From Methylovirgula sp963708155 (GTDB lineage: Bacteria > Pseudomonadota > Alphaproteobacteria > Rhizobiales > Beijerinckiaceae): a stretch of 64,000 bases of DNA. Positions 16,346 through 28,757 of this stretch are shown in pieces. Position numbers and translations under genes: made by a program. The notes beneath the pieces are model-generated. The model did no database searches. It was not told the origin of the DNA and saw nothing but the letters and a program-made list of their open reading frames with translations. Location: positions 2,356,001 to 2,420,000 of the forward strand of contig OY970183.1 of NCBI GenBank assembly GCA_963708155.1, written 5' to 3'. Every line of letters begins with the position of its first letter. Position 1 is the first letter of the stretch.

Positions 16346-17406
16346 ATGGAAAAAATCAGCACGGCGAAGCTCGCCGCTCTTTTCGCGCCACTCGCCGGTC
16401 GGCGGGCGTTGCTCGCGGTTTCCGGCGGCCCGGATTCGCTGGCGCTGATGCGGCTTGCCGCGCGCTGGCTGGTCGAGGGACAGGCGGCGGGCGCGAGCCT
16501 CTATGTCGCGACCGTCGACCACGGCCTGCGTACCGGATCGCGGGAGGAGGCCGAAGCCGTGGCCGGCTGGGCCGAGGCCGTCGGCCTGCCGCATAGCATT
16601 TTGACCTGGCAGGGCGCCAAACCCCGAAGCCGCATCCAGGAGCGGGCGCGCACGGTCCGCTATGCCCTGCTTGGCGCCCATGCGCGCGAGCTTGGTGCGG
16701 ATTATTTGCTGACCGCCCACCACGCTGACGACCAGGCCGAGACCATTCTGTTTCGGCTTTTACGCGGCAGCGGTCTGGCCGGGCTCGCCGGCATGAGCAG
16801 TGAAATTATGCTTGGCAATATCAGGCTTTACCGGCCGCTGCTGACCTATTCCAAGAAGATGTTGATCAATTATTGCGAAGCTTGCGATCAACCCTATTTT
16901 CGCGATCCATCGAATGAGAATTCCGCTTTTGTGCGCACGCGGTTACGGGCTCTTCTTCCACTGTTGAAGAAGCCGGGCTCAGCGCTTCGGGGCTAGCTCG
17001 GCTCGGACGGCGCGCGGCAAGGGCGGAGCAGGCGCTGGCCATCCAAACCGAAACGGTGCGCGCGAGCCTGCGAAAGTTTCCGGTGAGCGGCGGGGTCCGT
17101 ATTTCCGCCGCGCCTCTGGCCGATTGCCCCGAAGAGATCTTGCGCCGCGTCATCGCCGCGGAGATCGCCACTTTCGATCTCGGTAAGCCATTGCGGCTCG
17201 ACCGGCTCGAAAGGCTGGCACAAGACTTGTGTGCAGCATTACACGACGGGCGCGTTTTTCATGGCACGCTCGGCGGCGTGAGATTATCGCTCACCGCCGA
17301 CGGATTATTGACCTTACGCCCGGAAAAAACGCGCCGGCGCGGTTTGGTGCGAGATTCCGCCGCGTCGAAGCCTTGCGAAGGGCCAGGTGAGGTTGCAATG
17401 CTGTAA
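16346..17406 (+). CDS. tilS: tRNA(Ile)-lysidine synthetase, one frameshift
   Basis: An N-type ATP pyrophosphatase that adds lysine to the wobble cytidine of tRNA-Ile(CAU), an essential decoding function. The PP-loop SGGPDSLAL sits near residue 26, followed by VDHGLRTGSREEA and TAHHADDQAETILFRLLRGSG. The first frame ends at 16996, but the C-terminal domain continues one frame over from about 16963 (VEEAGLSASGLARLGRRAA) to the stop at 17406. Because tilS is essential, the break near 16962 is best explained as a missing base in the sequence. Repaired length is about 353 residues. It lies between cpoB and ftsH in the common order. Confidence 0.88.
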
Positions 17407-17537
17407 GCGAGTTCTCTGATGCCATTCTCTTGGCAACCCCTGCGCCCGCGCCTACATTAAAGCGGACGCGCCATGGCGGCGCCTTTGAGCAGGCAGTTTT
17501 CGATCAAGACGTAAAACAGGTCTGCGGCGAGTTGAAT

Positions 17538-19469
<1,932 letters not shown>

Positions 19470-19492
19470 GCCAGTACGGCGCGTAAAAAATC

Positions 19493-19530
19493 AACGGCGC
19501 TCGATTGCCTGGCAATCGAGCGCCGTTTTG
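19493..19530 (+). terminator. rho-independent terminator after ftsH
   Basis: A perfect 15-base stem: AACGGCGCTCGATTG (19493-19507) against CAATCGAGCGCCGTT (19513-19527), five-base loop, with the stem ending in TTTTG on the + strand. It closes the cpoB-tilS-ftsH unit. Confidence 0.9.
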
Positions 19531-19605
19531 ATTCGGGCCTGTCGCGTGTCCTCCGGTTCCCGCCTAGTCTTGTGTTTTAGGCGGTAAAAGCCCGGAGATT
19601 GCGCG

Positions 19606-19899
19606 ATGAGCGGCTTGCATATTGATCTGCTGACGGCGGCGGGCGTCGTCCTTGCGACCGCGGCGACGGATGCGGTCTATGTCATGTTCACCTCGGCCGT
19701 CACCGCGCGGCGGCGATTTTCGGCGGCGAGCTGGAGCAGCTTCTGGTATCTGCTCTCGTCCTATGCCGTCATCAATTACACGGAAAACTGGGTTTACGTG
19801 TGCTTCGCGGCCGCCGGATCGTGGATCGGCGCATTTTTCTCCCTGACGTTCCTGCGCGCGCTTCCATCAAGGCCGCCTGCGGGTTCGACGCCAGAATAG
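19606..19899 (+). CDS. small integral membrane protein of unknown function
   Basis: A 97-residue protein with three hydrophobic segments: LLTAAGVVLATAATDAVYVMF, SSFWYLLSSYAVINYT and WVYVCFAAAGSWIGAFFSLTFL. CGGAGATTGCGCG before the ATG offers a ribosome site. No catalytic motif is visible. Short proteins of this layout are found in various Rhizobiales; I do not recognise a function. It is flanked by terminators on both sides and so appears to be its own transcription unit. Confidence 0.65.
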   Translation: MSGLHIDLLTAAGVVLATAATDAVYVMFTSAVTARRRFSAASWSSFWYLLSSYAVINYTENWVYVCFAAAGSWIGAFFSLTFLRALPSRPPAGSTPE

Positions 19900-19911
19900 G
19901 GCTGCGACAGA

Positions 19912-19942
19912 AAAAGGCCGGCCCTCGCGGGACCGGCCTTTT
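19912..19942. terminator. bidirectional terminator between a small membrane gene and pal
   Basis: AAAAGGCCGG (19912-19921) pairs with CCGGCCTTTT (19933-19942). The arms carry A and T runs on both sides, so it can serve the + strand small membrane gene and the - strand pal gene, which converge here. Confidence 0.85.
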
Positions 19943-19969
19943 CAGGGATCGAAATAGTCGCCGTCCGGC

Positions 19970-20464
19970 TTACGACTGGCCGGGGTTGATGTCGGTGACC
20001 ACGCGGCGGTTCTGCGACCAGCAGGAAATGTCGTTGCAGACAGCGACCGGGCGCTCCTTGCCATAGCTGATGGTGCGGATGCGCGACGGCGAGATGCCGC
20101 GGGCGATCAGATATTCCTTCACGCGCTCGGCGCGGCGGGCGCCCAGAGCGAAATTGTATTCGCGCGTTCCGCGCTCATCGGCGTGGCCTTCGAGGACGAA
20201 ATTGTAGCGGCCGTATTGCTGGAGCCAGGCGGCTTGCTTGTCGAGAGTCGACTGCGCGAGCGAGGTCAATTCGATCGAGTCGGTTTCGAAGAAGACGCGG
20301 TCCCCAACATTCTGGCTGAAATCCTGCGGCGAACCGGGGGTCGCGGTGCCGTATCCGCCTGCAAGGCTGTCGGCTCCGGGGTTTTTGGCGCAGGCCGCCA
20401 TCGCAAGGGCAACGCCCAGAGCGGCGGCAAGCTTGAATGCTCCCGCGCGTCGGTGAAGGCTCAT
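19970..20464 (-). CDS. pal: peptidoglycan-associated lipoprotein Pal
   Basis: A 164-residue outer-membrane lipoprotein. The lipobox AMAAC puts the acylated cysteine at residue 25. After a short linker, the OmpA-like domain VFFETDSIELTSLAQSTLDKQAAWL and the peptidoglycan-binding motif LEGHADERGTREYNFALGARRAERV bind meso-diaminopimelate. The ATG at 20464 is preceded by AAAGGAG; an ATG 18 bases upstream is less well placed. Pal works with TolB and CpoB during outer-membrane constriction. Here it is separated from cpoB by tilS and ftsH and inverted, whereas it normally stands directly before cpoB; tolB is not in the window. Confidence 0.95.
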   Translation of the reverse strand: MSLHRRAGAFKLAAALGVALAMAACAKNPGADSLAGGYGTATPGSPQDFSQNVGDRVFFETDSIELTSLAQSTLDKQAAWLQQYGRYNFVLEGHADERGTREYNFALGARRAERVKEYLIARGISPSRIRTISYGKERPVAVCNDISCWSQNRRVVTDINPGQS

Positions 20465-20676
20465 GACAAAAACTCCTTTCATGGCGCTCGTTCTGCCTTT
20501 CGTAGCGGGCGTTGGTTAAACGAAGGTTCCGTCAACCTTTATGAGAGCTTCACGACATGCGTTGCATTCGCGTCATCGCCTCAGATGGTTAAATTGGCCT
20601 TGATGGCAGCAATGGGGCCGCCGGCCCGCTTTGGGGCAGGCGAGCATGTTTCGCCTCAAGGCGTCGCCCAAAAACC

Positions 20677-21540
20677 TCAGTCCGGCGCGCCTACAGCCAC
20701 GCTGGCGGCGCGAAACGGATGGGAAGGGTAGACGCCAAGAATCTTGAATTCCTTGCAGAAGAAGGCGAGTTCCTCCAGGGCGCGGGCAAGCGCCGGCTCC
20801 TCCGGATGGCCGTCGACATCGGCAAGGAACTGGGTCGCGGTAAATTCGCCGTTGACCATGTAGCTCTCGAGCTTGGTCATGTTCACGCCGTTGGTGGCGA
20901 ACCCGCCGAGCGCCTTGTAGAGAGCCGCCGGCACGTTGCGGACGCGGAAGACGAAGGTCGTCAGCACGGAGCTGGTGCCAAGCTTCGGCCAGCGAGGCTC
21001 GCGCGCCAGAATGACGAAGCGCGTCGTATTGTGCTTGGCGTCCTCGACATCTGCGGCAAGAATATCGAGGCCATAAATTTCCGCCGCCAGCGCCGGCGCG
21101 AGCGCCGCTTTGGTCGGATCGCCCCATTCGCTGATTTCCCGCGCTGCCCCGGCCGTATCGCCGCTGATATGGGCGACGAGACGATGTTCGCGAATGATCT
21201 TCCGGCATTGGCCCAGCGCATGGACGTGGCTGTAGACCGTTTTCAGATTTCTGATCTTCGCGCCCTTGAGGCCGAGCAATTGGAAATGGATCGGCAGAAA
21301 ATATTCGCCGACGATATAGAGCCCGGCCGTGGGCAGAAGCGCATGAATATCGGCGACGCGCCCCGCGAGCGAATTTTCGATCGGGATCATCGCGCATTCG
21401 GCGGCGCCGTCGGTGACCGCCGCAAGCACGTCCTCGAACGTGGCGCGAGGCAACGGTTCCAAGTCCGGATAGACAGCCCTGCAGGCAATGTCGGAATTGG
21501 CGCCAGGCTCGCCCTGATAGGCGATTTTCTTTTTCGTCAT
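20677..21540 (-). CDS. pheA: prephenate dehydratase
   Basis: A 287-residue monofunctional prephenate dehydratase that makes phenylpyruvate for phenylalanine. KIAYQGEPGANSDIACRAVYP is the N-terminal signature, MIPIENSLAGRV and NTTRFVILAR contain active-site residues, and a C-terminal ACT domain carries the phenylalanine-binding ESYMVNGEFTATQFLAD. The start at 21540 (MTKKKIAYQG) is supported by GAGGCAGG upstream and by family alignment; the longer open frame is not. It is divergent from the cytochrome c gene, an arrangement that recurs in Rhizobiales. Confidence 0.95.
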   Translation of the reverse strand: MTKKKIAYQGEPGANSDIACRAVYPDLEPLPRATFEDVLAAVTDGAAECAMIPIENSLAGRVADIHALLPTAGLYIVGEYFLPIHFQLLGLKGAKIRNLKTVYSHVHALGQCRKIIREHRLVAHISGDTAGAAREISEWGDPTKAALAPALAAEIYGLDILAADVEDAKHNTTRFVILAREPRWPKLGTSSVLTTFVFRVRNVPAALYKALGGFATNGVNMTKLESYMVNGEFTATQFLADVDGHPEEPALARALEELAFFCKEFKILGVYPSHPFRAASVAVGAPD

Positions 21541-21788
21541 CCCTGCCTCGGAAAGCGCGCGCCGGTCCGAACCGGGCCAAGCACCGGTGCCGAACGCTTC
21601 GGCGCCGCCCCTATAAGCATAGACTTCGAGAGGATGAAAGAGGGGCATGCCCTCGGCCAATCACGCGGAAAATTAGCTGCTGACGGCGCTGATATGGGTT
21701 GCCAAGCTCGCGAAAAAACGACTAATGATCGGCATAAATGTCATCTTTGTGGGCGTGGATGACCCAAAAGGGGGGACGAAGAGCCGTC

Positions 21789-22322
21789 ATGAATTCCTTT
21801 GAGATCAACAAGATCGCTGGTGGCGTTCTCGGCACGCTGCTTTTCCTGCAAGTCGTCTATCTCGCCTCGAATGCGATTTTCTCGCATCCGAAGGCGGCCG
21901 ATACCTCGGCCGCGAGTGAGGCGGCGAAGCCGGCCGCCGCCGCACCGGCCCCCACCGAGCAACTCGCCAGCTATATGGGCAAGGCGAGCGCGAAGAAGGG
22001 CGAGGAGGACGCCAAGGTCTGTCAGCTGTGCCACAACCTCGCCAAGGGGGGTGGTGTCATTCTCGGACCGCCGCTTTACGGCGTCGTCGGGCGGCCGCGT
22101 GCCTCGATTCCGGGTTTCGCCTATTCCGATGCGATGAAGGCCAAAGGCGGCACCTGGACGCCGCAGGATATTTTCACCTTCATCAAGGATCCTCAGGCTT
22201 TCGTTCCGGGCACCAAGATGACCTTCTCCGGCGAGCCGGATCCGCAGAAGCGCGCCGATATCGTCGCCTATCTGGATACGCTTTCCGACAATCCAGTGCC
22301 GCTGCCGAAGCCTGCGCCCTAG
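21789..22322 (+). CDS. cycM: membrane-anchored cytochrome c (CycM/c552 type)
   Basis: A 177-residue class I cytochrome c with an uncleaved N-terminal anchor (IAGGVLGTLLFLQVVYLASNAIF), an Ala/Pro linker, the haem site CQLCH (Cys78, Cys81, His82) and the axial methionine Met144 in GTKMTFSGEP. It carries electrons from the bc1 complex to a haem-copper oxidase at the periplasmic face of the inner membrane. The ATG at 21789 gives the normal anchored start and follows a GGGGGGACG stretch. The gene stands alone, divergent from pheA. Confidence 0.94.
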   Translation: MNSFEINKIAGGVLGTLLFLQVVYLASNAIFSHPKAADTSAASEAAKPAAAAPAPTEQLASYMGKASAKKGEEDAKVCQLCHNLAKGGGVILGPPLYGVVGRPRASIPGFAYSDAMKAKGGTWTPQDIFTFIKDPQAFVPGTKMTFSGEPDPQKRADIVAYLDTLSDNPVPLPKPAP

Positions 22323-22407
22323 CTTTTGAACTGCGTGAATTCGCGCCTGAACCGCTTTAGGGAAACTGGAAACCGGTTTTCCCGCTCGAAAGCGGTCTCA
22401 TGAACGA

Positions 22408-22452
22408 GAGCGTTTCCATAAACGAACCGATATCCGGTTCGCGTGGAAACGC
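22408..22452. repeat. large palindromic element between cycM and the yej operon
   Basis: GAGCGTTTCC (22408-22417) pairs with GGAAACGCTC (22443-22452), and a nested GAACCG-CGGTTC pair lies inside. It is preceded by GGAAACCGGTTTTCC-like sequence around 22369. There is no T-run, so it is not a simple terminator. The outer arms and the inner CGGTTTTCC resemble the palindrome at 33395-33443, suggesting a dispersed intergenic repeat family. Confidence 0.6.
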
Positions 22453-22548
22453 TCCAAGCGCAAACTTGCGCGGCGATGTCAAAAAGCGACATAATCCTCG
22501 GACATTCTGACTCGCGGCTCATCCGCAAAGTGTCAGAGAGAGGCTTTT

Positions 22549-24446
22549 TTGACTTCGCTGAAACGTCCGGTCTTCTCCCGCCGCTCCGCGCTCCAACTCT
22601 GCTCCGGCTTTCTCGGCACGATCGGTCCACTTCGCCCGTTTCGCGTTCTGGGTGAAACGGCGCCGGCCGGCAACGAGACTTATGGTCTGTCGATCTTCGG
22701 GGATCTGGCTTTGCCGCCGGACTTCAAATTCCTCGCTTATGTCAATCCGCAGGCGCCGAAGGGCGGCGAAATCGCGCTACAGCCGACCGGCGGCGGCGCC
22801 AATGTCGATCCGACCACGTTCGATTCCTTCAACGTCTATATTCTGAAGGGTGACGGCGCGAGCGGCATGGGCGCGGTCTTCGACTCGTTGATGGCGGGCA
22901 ACAGCGACGAGCCCGATGCCCTCTACGGTCTCGTTGCCAAGAAAGTCTGGGTCTCGGCCGACAAGCTCACCTATCGTTTCTTCCTGCGCAAGGAGGCGCG
23001 CTTTCACGACGGGTCACCGCTGACGGCGCATGATGTCGTCTTCTCGCTGAACATTCTGAAGCAGCAGGGTCATCCCGCGATCGCCCAATCGCTTCGCGAT
23101 CTCGACAGCGCCACCGCCGAGGCCGATGATGTCGTAACAGTGAAATTGAAGAAGGGCCGTAGCCGCGAGGCGGCGCTGATTGTCGCCGGCCAGCCGATCT
23201 TTTCCGCGGCCTATTACAGCAAGCATGCCTTCAACGAGACAACGCTGGAGCCGCCGCTAGGCTCGGGCCCCTACAAGGTCGGGTCCTTCGATGCCGGCCA
23301 TTTCATCGTCTACGAGCGCGTCGCCGATTATTGGGGCAAGGACCTGCCGCTCAACGTCGGGCAGAACAATTTCGACCGCATCCGCTTCGAATATTTCGCC
23401 GACCGCAAGGTGGCCTTTGAGGCGTTCAAGGCCGGCGTCTTCACATTCCGGGAGGAGTTCACGTCGGCGGTCTGGTCGACGCAATATACGTTCTCCGCGG
23501 TCAAGGATGGGCGCGTCAAGCGCGAGACTTTGCCGGACCAATTGCCGCTCGGCACACAGGCCTGGTTCCTCAATATCCGCCGCGACAAGTTCAAGGACAT
23601 TCGCATTCGCGAGGCGCTGGAACAGTGCTTCGATTTCGAATGGACCAATCGCAATATCATGTACGGCCTATACCGCCGCACGGTGTCCTATTTCCAGAAT
23701 TCGCCGATGATGGCGAGCGGCAAGCCCTCGCCTGAGGAACTTGCAATCCTCGCGCCCTTCAAGGCCAAATTATCGGAGGCCGTCTTCGCCGACGTGCCGG
23801 TGCCGCCGGTCTCCGACGGCTCGGGCGAAGATCGCAAGTTGCTGCGCAAGGCGAACGATCTTCTGATTGCAGCCGGCTGCAAGCGCGACGGCGACAATCT
23901 GCTTCTGCCGGACGGCAAGCCCTTCGAGATCGAGTTTCTCGATTTCGATAATGCGCTGGAGCCGCATACCGCGCCCTTCATCCGCAACCTCAACCTGCTC
24001 GGCATCACCGCGCGCTTTCGCACCGTCGATCCGGCGCAATACAAGCAGCGCACCGATAATTTCGATTACGACATCATTACCTCGCGCTTCGGTCTTGGCC
24101 TGACGCCCGGGGAGGCGATGCGCGCCTATTTCGGCTCGCAGACCGCGAACCTGCCGGGCTCCTACAATATCTCCGGCATTGCCGATCCGGTGCTCGACGC
24201 CCTGATCGCAACAGGCGCTGACCGTCGATACGCGCGAAAAGCTCACCTATATCTGCCGCAGCATCGATCGCGTTCTGCGCTGCGGGCATTATTGGGTGCC
24301 GATGTGGAACAAGCCCAATCATCTCGTCGCCTATTGGGACGTGTTCTCGCGTCCCGCGCACAGCGCCGAAATACGATATCGGCGTCGTCTCGACCTGGTG
24401 GTACGATACGGCCAAGGCCGCGCGCGTTCATCTCCCCGGCCATTGA
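22549..24446 (+). CDS. yejA: peptide ABC transporter substrate-binding protein YejA-like, two frameshifts
   Basis: A family 5 extracellular solute-binding protein of about 632 residues after repair. MTSLKRPVFSRRSALQL is a twin-arginine-like signal; LPPDFKFLAYVNPQAPKGGEI, LTAHDVVFSLNILK and LGTQAWFLNIRRDKFKDIRIREAL are YejA/OppA hallmarks. It would capture oligopeptides or peptide antibiotics such as microcin C in the periplasm. The first frame is left near 24205; the natural C-terminus (GHYWVPMWNKPNHLVAYWDVF, then STWWYDTAKAARVHLPGH) lies in two other frames and ends with TGA at 24444-24446. The TTG start follows AGAGAGAGG. yejB starts two bases after the stop. Confidence 0.88.
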
Positions 24447-24447
24447 C

Positions 24448-25546
24448 ATGCTCGCCTATATCGTCCGCCGCATCCTTTTGATGATCCCGACGATCTTCGG
24501 CATCCTGCTGATCTCTTTCATCATCGTGCAGTTCGCGCCGGGCGGCCCGGTGGAGCGCATCCTCGCGCAATTGCAGGGCCTCGATACCAATGCGACGACG
24601 AATTTCACCGGCGGCGGCGGAGACGCGTGCGGGCGGCGGCAGCAGCACGGAGTTTGCCTCGCGCTATCGTGGCGCGCAGGGGCTCGATCCGAAATTCATC
24701 GCCGAACTCAACAAGCAATTCGGCTTCGACAAGCCGGCGCCCGAACGCTTCTTGATCATGCTGAAGAATTATCTGCGCTTCGACTTCGGCAGATCCTACT
24801 TCCGCGATGCGCCGGTCATCGAGCTGATCAAGGAGAAGCTGCCGGTCTCGATCTCGCTCGGCCTGTGGATGACGCTGATCTCCTATGCTGATCTCGATCC
24901 CGCTCGGCATCGCCAAGGCGGTGCGCGACGGCTCGCGCTTCGATGTTTGGACGTCGAGCGTCATCATCGTCGGCTATGCGATCCCGAGCTTCCTCTTCGC
25001 GATTTTTCTCATCGTTCTGTTCTGCGGCGGCTCGTTCTGGCAGATTTTTCCGCTGCGCGGGCTCACTTCCGAAAATTTCGCCCAGCTCTCGCTCCTCGGC
25101 AAGATCAAGGATTATTTCTGGCATATCACTTTGCCGGTGACAGCGTTGACGCTCGGCGCCTTTGCGACGGTCGACCTTTCTCACCAAGAATTCCTTCCTC
25201 GACGAAATCCGCAAGCAATATGTGCTGACCGCGCGGATGAAGGGCCTGAGCGAGCGGCGCGTGCTCTACGGCCATGTCTTTCGCAATGCGATGATGATCG
25301 TGGTCGCGGGATTTCCCGGCGCGTTCATCAATGCCTTCTTCGGCGGCTCGCTGCTGATCGAAACGCATCTTCTCGCTCGATGGTCTTGGGCTTCTGTCCT
25401 ATGAATCGATCGTCAATCGCGATTATCCGGTCGTCTTCGCCAATCTCTATATTTTCGCGCTGCTCGGCCTTGTCGTGAATCTCATCTCGGACCTCACCTA
25501 TACCTGGATCGATCCGCGCATCGATTTCGAGACGCGGGAGGTCTGA
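24448..25546 (+). CDS. yejB: peptide ABC transporter permease YejB-like, about four frameshifts
   Basis: The gene begins MLAYIVRRILLMIPTIFGILL, the standard first membrane helix of OppB/YejB permeases, and ends with the last helix FANLYIFALLGLVVNLISDLTYTWIDPRIDF before TGA at 25544-25546. Between them the reading frame breaks near 24610, 24885, 25180 and 25370, but every family block is present in order, including LDEIRKQYVLTARMKGLSERRVLYGHVFRNAM, the EAA loop that contacts the ATPase. Repaired length is about 365 residues. Two breaks are repaired by deleting one base (GTC-G-ACC near 25176 and ACG-C-ATC near 25371). No part appears deleted, which argues for sequence error over decay. Confidence 0.82.
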
Positions 25547-26729
25547 GTGAGCGCTGCCGGCGACATCGGGCGCGGGCGAATTCCGGCGCGCTCGCGCCGC
25601 CGCTCGGGCAGAGGCGGCCCGCTGCGGCTCTCGCCGCTCAACCAGCGCCGGCTCGCCAATTTCCGTCACAACAAGCGCGGCTATTGGTCGTTCTGGATTT
25701 TTCTCTTTCTGTTCGTCGCTTCGCTGTTTGCCGAATTCATCGCCAACGACCGGCCGATGATCGCCTCCTACAAGGGCGAATTGCTGTTCCCGATCTTTCA
25801 GGATTATCCGGAAGCGAAATTCGGCGGCTTTCTCGCGCGCACCGATTATCGCGATCCTTTCATCGCCGACGAGATCAAGGCGCATGGCTGGATGATCTGG
25901 CCGCCGATCCATTATCTCCTATCGCACGATCGAACGGGCGTTGCCGACGCCGGCGCCCTCGCCGCCGACCTGGATGCTGACCAAGGAGCAATGCACGGCC
26001 GCAGCGGCGCGCGTCCTACCGCCAGGCAAGCCGAACCACGGCTGCGCCGATATCGAATGGAACTGGCTCGGCACCGATGACCAGGGCCGCGACGTTGCCG
26101 CGCGCCTTATCTACGGCTTCCGGATTTCGGTGCTCTTCGGTCTTGCGTTGGCGTCGATTTCATCGATTGTCGGCATCGCTGCCGGCGCGGTGCAGGGCTA
26201 TTTCGGCGGCTGGACCGATCTTGTCATGCAACGGCTCATCGAAATCTGGTCCTCGCTGCCGCAGCTCTATCTGCTCATCATTCTATCCTCGATCATCACG
26301 CCAAGCTTTTTTGTTCTGCTCGGCATGCTGCTGCTGTTCTCCTGGGTCAATCTCGTCCATGTCGTGCGCGCGGAATTTCTGCGCGCCCGCAATTTCGAAT
26401 ATGTCAAGGCGGCGCGCGCGCTCGGCCTCAGCAATGCGCGGATCATGGTCAAGCATGTGCTGCCGAACGCCATGGTCGCGACCCTGACTTTTCTGCCCTT
26501 CGTCCTCAATGGCTCGATCTCGACGCTGACGGCGCTGGATTTTCTCGGTTTTGGCCTGCCGTCCGGCTCGGCTTCGCTCGGTGAGCTTCTGCTCGAAGGC
26601 AAGTCGAACCTTCAGGCGCCCTGGCTGGGCCTCACCGGCTTCTTCGTCATCGCCATCATGCTCTCGCTGTTGATCTTCATCGGCGAGGCAGTGCGCGACG
26701 CTTTCGATCCGCGAAAGACGATTGCATGA
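25547..26729 (+). CDS. yejE: peptide ABC transporter permease YejE-like, one frameshift
   Basis: About 393 residues after repair. The N-terminal cytoplasmic part and first helix (LSPLNQRRLANFRHNKRGYWSFWIFLFLFVASLFAEF) precede the YejE-typical periplasmic insertion, which includes the PTPAPSPPTW segment. The rest carries the permease core (EWNWLGTDDQGRDVAARLIYGFRISVLFGL) and EAA loop (LRARNFEYVKAARALGLSNARIM). The frame shift near 25925 is repaired by removing one C from TATCTCCTAT. The GTG start directly abuts the yejB stop, and the stop overlaps the yejF start (ATGA at 26726-26729), so the four genes form one operon. Confidence 0.87.
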
Positions 26730-28352
26730 GCGAGACACCGCTTCTCGATGTGCGCGATCTGCGCGTGGCCTTCCGGCAGAGCGGCGCCGAATTTCCCGCG
26801 GTCAGAGGCATATCTTTTTCGCTGGCGCGCGGTCGCACGCTGGCGATCGTCGGCGAATCCGGCTCCGGGAAGTCGGTCACGGCGCTGTCGATCCTGCGGC
26901 TGCTCCCGCCCGGCGCGCATGTCTCCGGCGCCGCGCTGTTCAAGGGCGAGGATATTCTGAAATGCAATGAGAAACGATTGCGCGCTATCCGCGGCAATGC
27001 GATCACGATGGTGTTTCAGGAGCCGATGACCTCGCTGAACCCATTGCACACGATCGCGCGGCAGATCGGCGAAATTCTCGAGCTTCATGGCGCGCGCAAG
27101 GGGCCCGCGCTGACGCAGCGGATCGTTGAACTGCTGACGGAGGTCGGCATCCCAGATCCGGCGCAGCGGCTTTCGGCCTATCCCCACCAGCTTTCGGGGG
27201 GTCAGCGTCAGCGCGTGATGATTGCGATGGGCCTCGCCAACCGACCTGATCTCTTCATCGCCGACGAGCCGACGACGGCGCTCGATGTCACCGTGCAGGC
27301 GCAAATCCTCACACTGCTCAAGGATCTGCAGAATCGCTACGACATGGCGATGCTGTTCATCACCCACGATCTCAACATCGTTCGCAAGCTCGCAGACGAT
27401 GTCGCGGTGATGCAGCGCGGCGAGATTGTCGAGGCGGGCAGCGTCGAGAAAATCTTCAAATCGCCGCAGCATCCCTATACGAAGGCGCTGCTCGCTGCCG
27501 AGCCGAAGGGAATGCCGCCGAAGAGTGATCCTCTTGCGCCGGTCGTCGTCGAGGCGCAGGACGTGCGGGTGCATTTTCCGATCCGGCGCGGCCTGCTGCG
27601 CCGAACCATCGGCGCGGTCAAGGCCGTTGACGGCGTCTCGCTCAAGCTGCGTCAGGGTGAGACAATCGGCGTTGTTGGCGAGTTCGGGTTCCGGCAAGAC
27701 GACGCTTGGCCTTGCGGTGCTGCGGCTCATCCGCTCGCAAGGGCCAATCGTCTATCTCGGCCAGCGCATCGATGGCTTGACCTTCAAGGCGATGCGGCCC
27801 TTGCGACGCGACATGCAGATCGTCTTCCAGGATCCTTATGGGTCGCTGTCGCCGCGTCTTTCGATCGCCGATATTGTCGCGGAGGGGCTCGTCGCGCAGG
27901 GTACGCGCCTCAGCCTTGTGGAGCGGCGCGAGATCGTCGCGCGCGCTCTGGCCGATACCGGCCTCGATCCGGCGTCGATGGACCGCTATCCGCATGAATT
28001 TTCGGGTGGCCAGCGCCAGCGCGTGGCGATCGCGCGGGCAATGGTGCTGGAGCCGAAATTCGTTGTGCTCGACGAGCCGACCTCGGCGCTTGATATGTCG
28101 GTGCAGGCGCAGATCGTGGATCTGCTACGCCAATTGCAGGAAAAGCGTAGCCTCGCGTATCTTTTCATCAGCCACGACCTGCGTGTCGTGCGCGCCCTCG
28201 CCAATGAGATCGTCGTCATGCGTCAAGGCAAGGTCGTGGAGCAAGGCACGGCAGCAGAGATTTTCGCCAATCCGCAGAGCGATTATACGCGCGCGCTTTT
28301 CGCCGCTGCCTTTGCCATTGAAGCGGACCCCAGCGGAATCGTCGCGCAATAG
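26726..28352 (+). CDS. yejF: peptide ABC transporter fused ATPase YejF-like, one frameshift
   Basis: A double ABC ATPase of about 541 residues. The first half has Walker A GESGSGKS, signature LSGGQRQRV and Walker B DLFIADEPTTALD; the second has GESGSGKTT (after repair), FSGGQRQRVAIA and FVVLDEPTSALD. The oligopeptide-family zinc/iron cluster motif is not obvious. The only break is near 27687, where GAG-T-TCG carries one surplus base exactly inside the second Walker A. It powers import through YejBE. The gene ends the operon; I see no convincing terminator, only a dispersed repeat about 10 bases downstream. Confidence 0.9.
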
Positions 28353-28757
28353 AGGACGCTCCGTCATTGCGAGGAGCGATAGCGACGAAGCAATCCGGGA
28401 AACCGGTGATCAGGGCGATCGGGTGAAGCGCCGCGACGCGCATCATCAACGAGGTGCGCGGCATCAACGCCCCGTGGCCTATAATGTGACGAGCGAGCCA
28501 AAGGGGACGATGGAGCGGAACGAAGCGATGTAGTTCGCGACGTTTCGAGAACCATCACAACACCGCCGTAAGTCGCTGCAATCCAAATAAGAAAGAACAC
28601 ACTTTCAGAGCCTATCGCCTCAAAGCGGCGGCCTCTGACAGCGGCGCGATGGTATGCGGCTTTTTTGGCGCACGGCCAAAATCTGGCGCCGACGCAGTTG
28701 CCATCGTCGCGCCGTTTATAGATGGGAAGGAAGGATGAAGCCCGCGAGGAAGTTCGA
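28353..28757. other. intergenic stretch with a dispersed-repeat relic
   Basis: About 400 bases without a supported gene. It begins with the sequence TCATTGCGAGGAGCGATAG and GACGAAGCAATCC (about 28363-28396), a pattern seen many times over in numerous alphaproteobacterial genomes. A second similar phrase, GAGCGGAACGAAGCGATGTAG, occurs at about 28512-28532. No tRNA or sRNA structure is apparent, and short open frames here lack ribosome sites. Confidence 0.5.
28363..28396. repeat. dispersed GCGAGGAGCGA-type intergenic repeat
   Basis: The phrase reads TCATTGCGAGGAGCGATAG followed by CGACGAAGCAATCC. I recognise it as a commonly repeated intergenic element in alphaproteobacteria. A single copy is seen intact in this window, directly behind yejF, with a shorter echo near 28512. 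Confidence 0.5.

Noticed and set aside
22549..24891. An apparent YejA-YejB fusion of 780 residues
   Set aside because: The fusion arises from the frame break near 24205; the natural YejA end, stop and YejB start are found at 24444-24450 in other frames.
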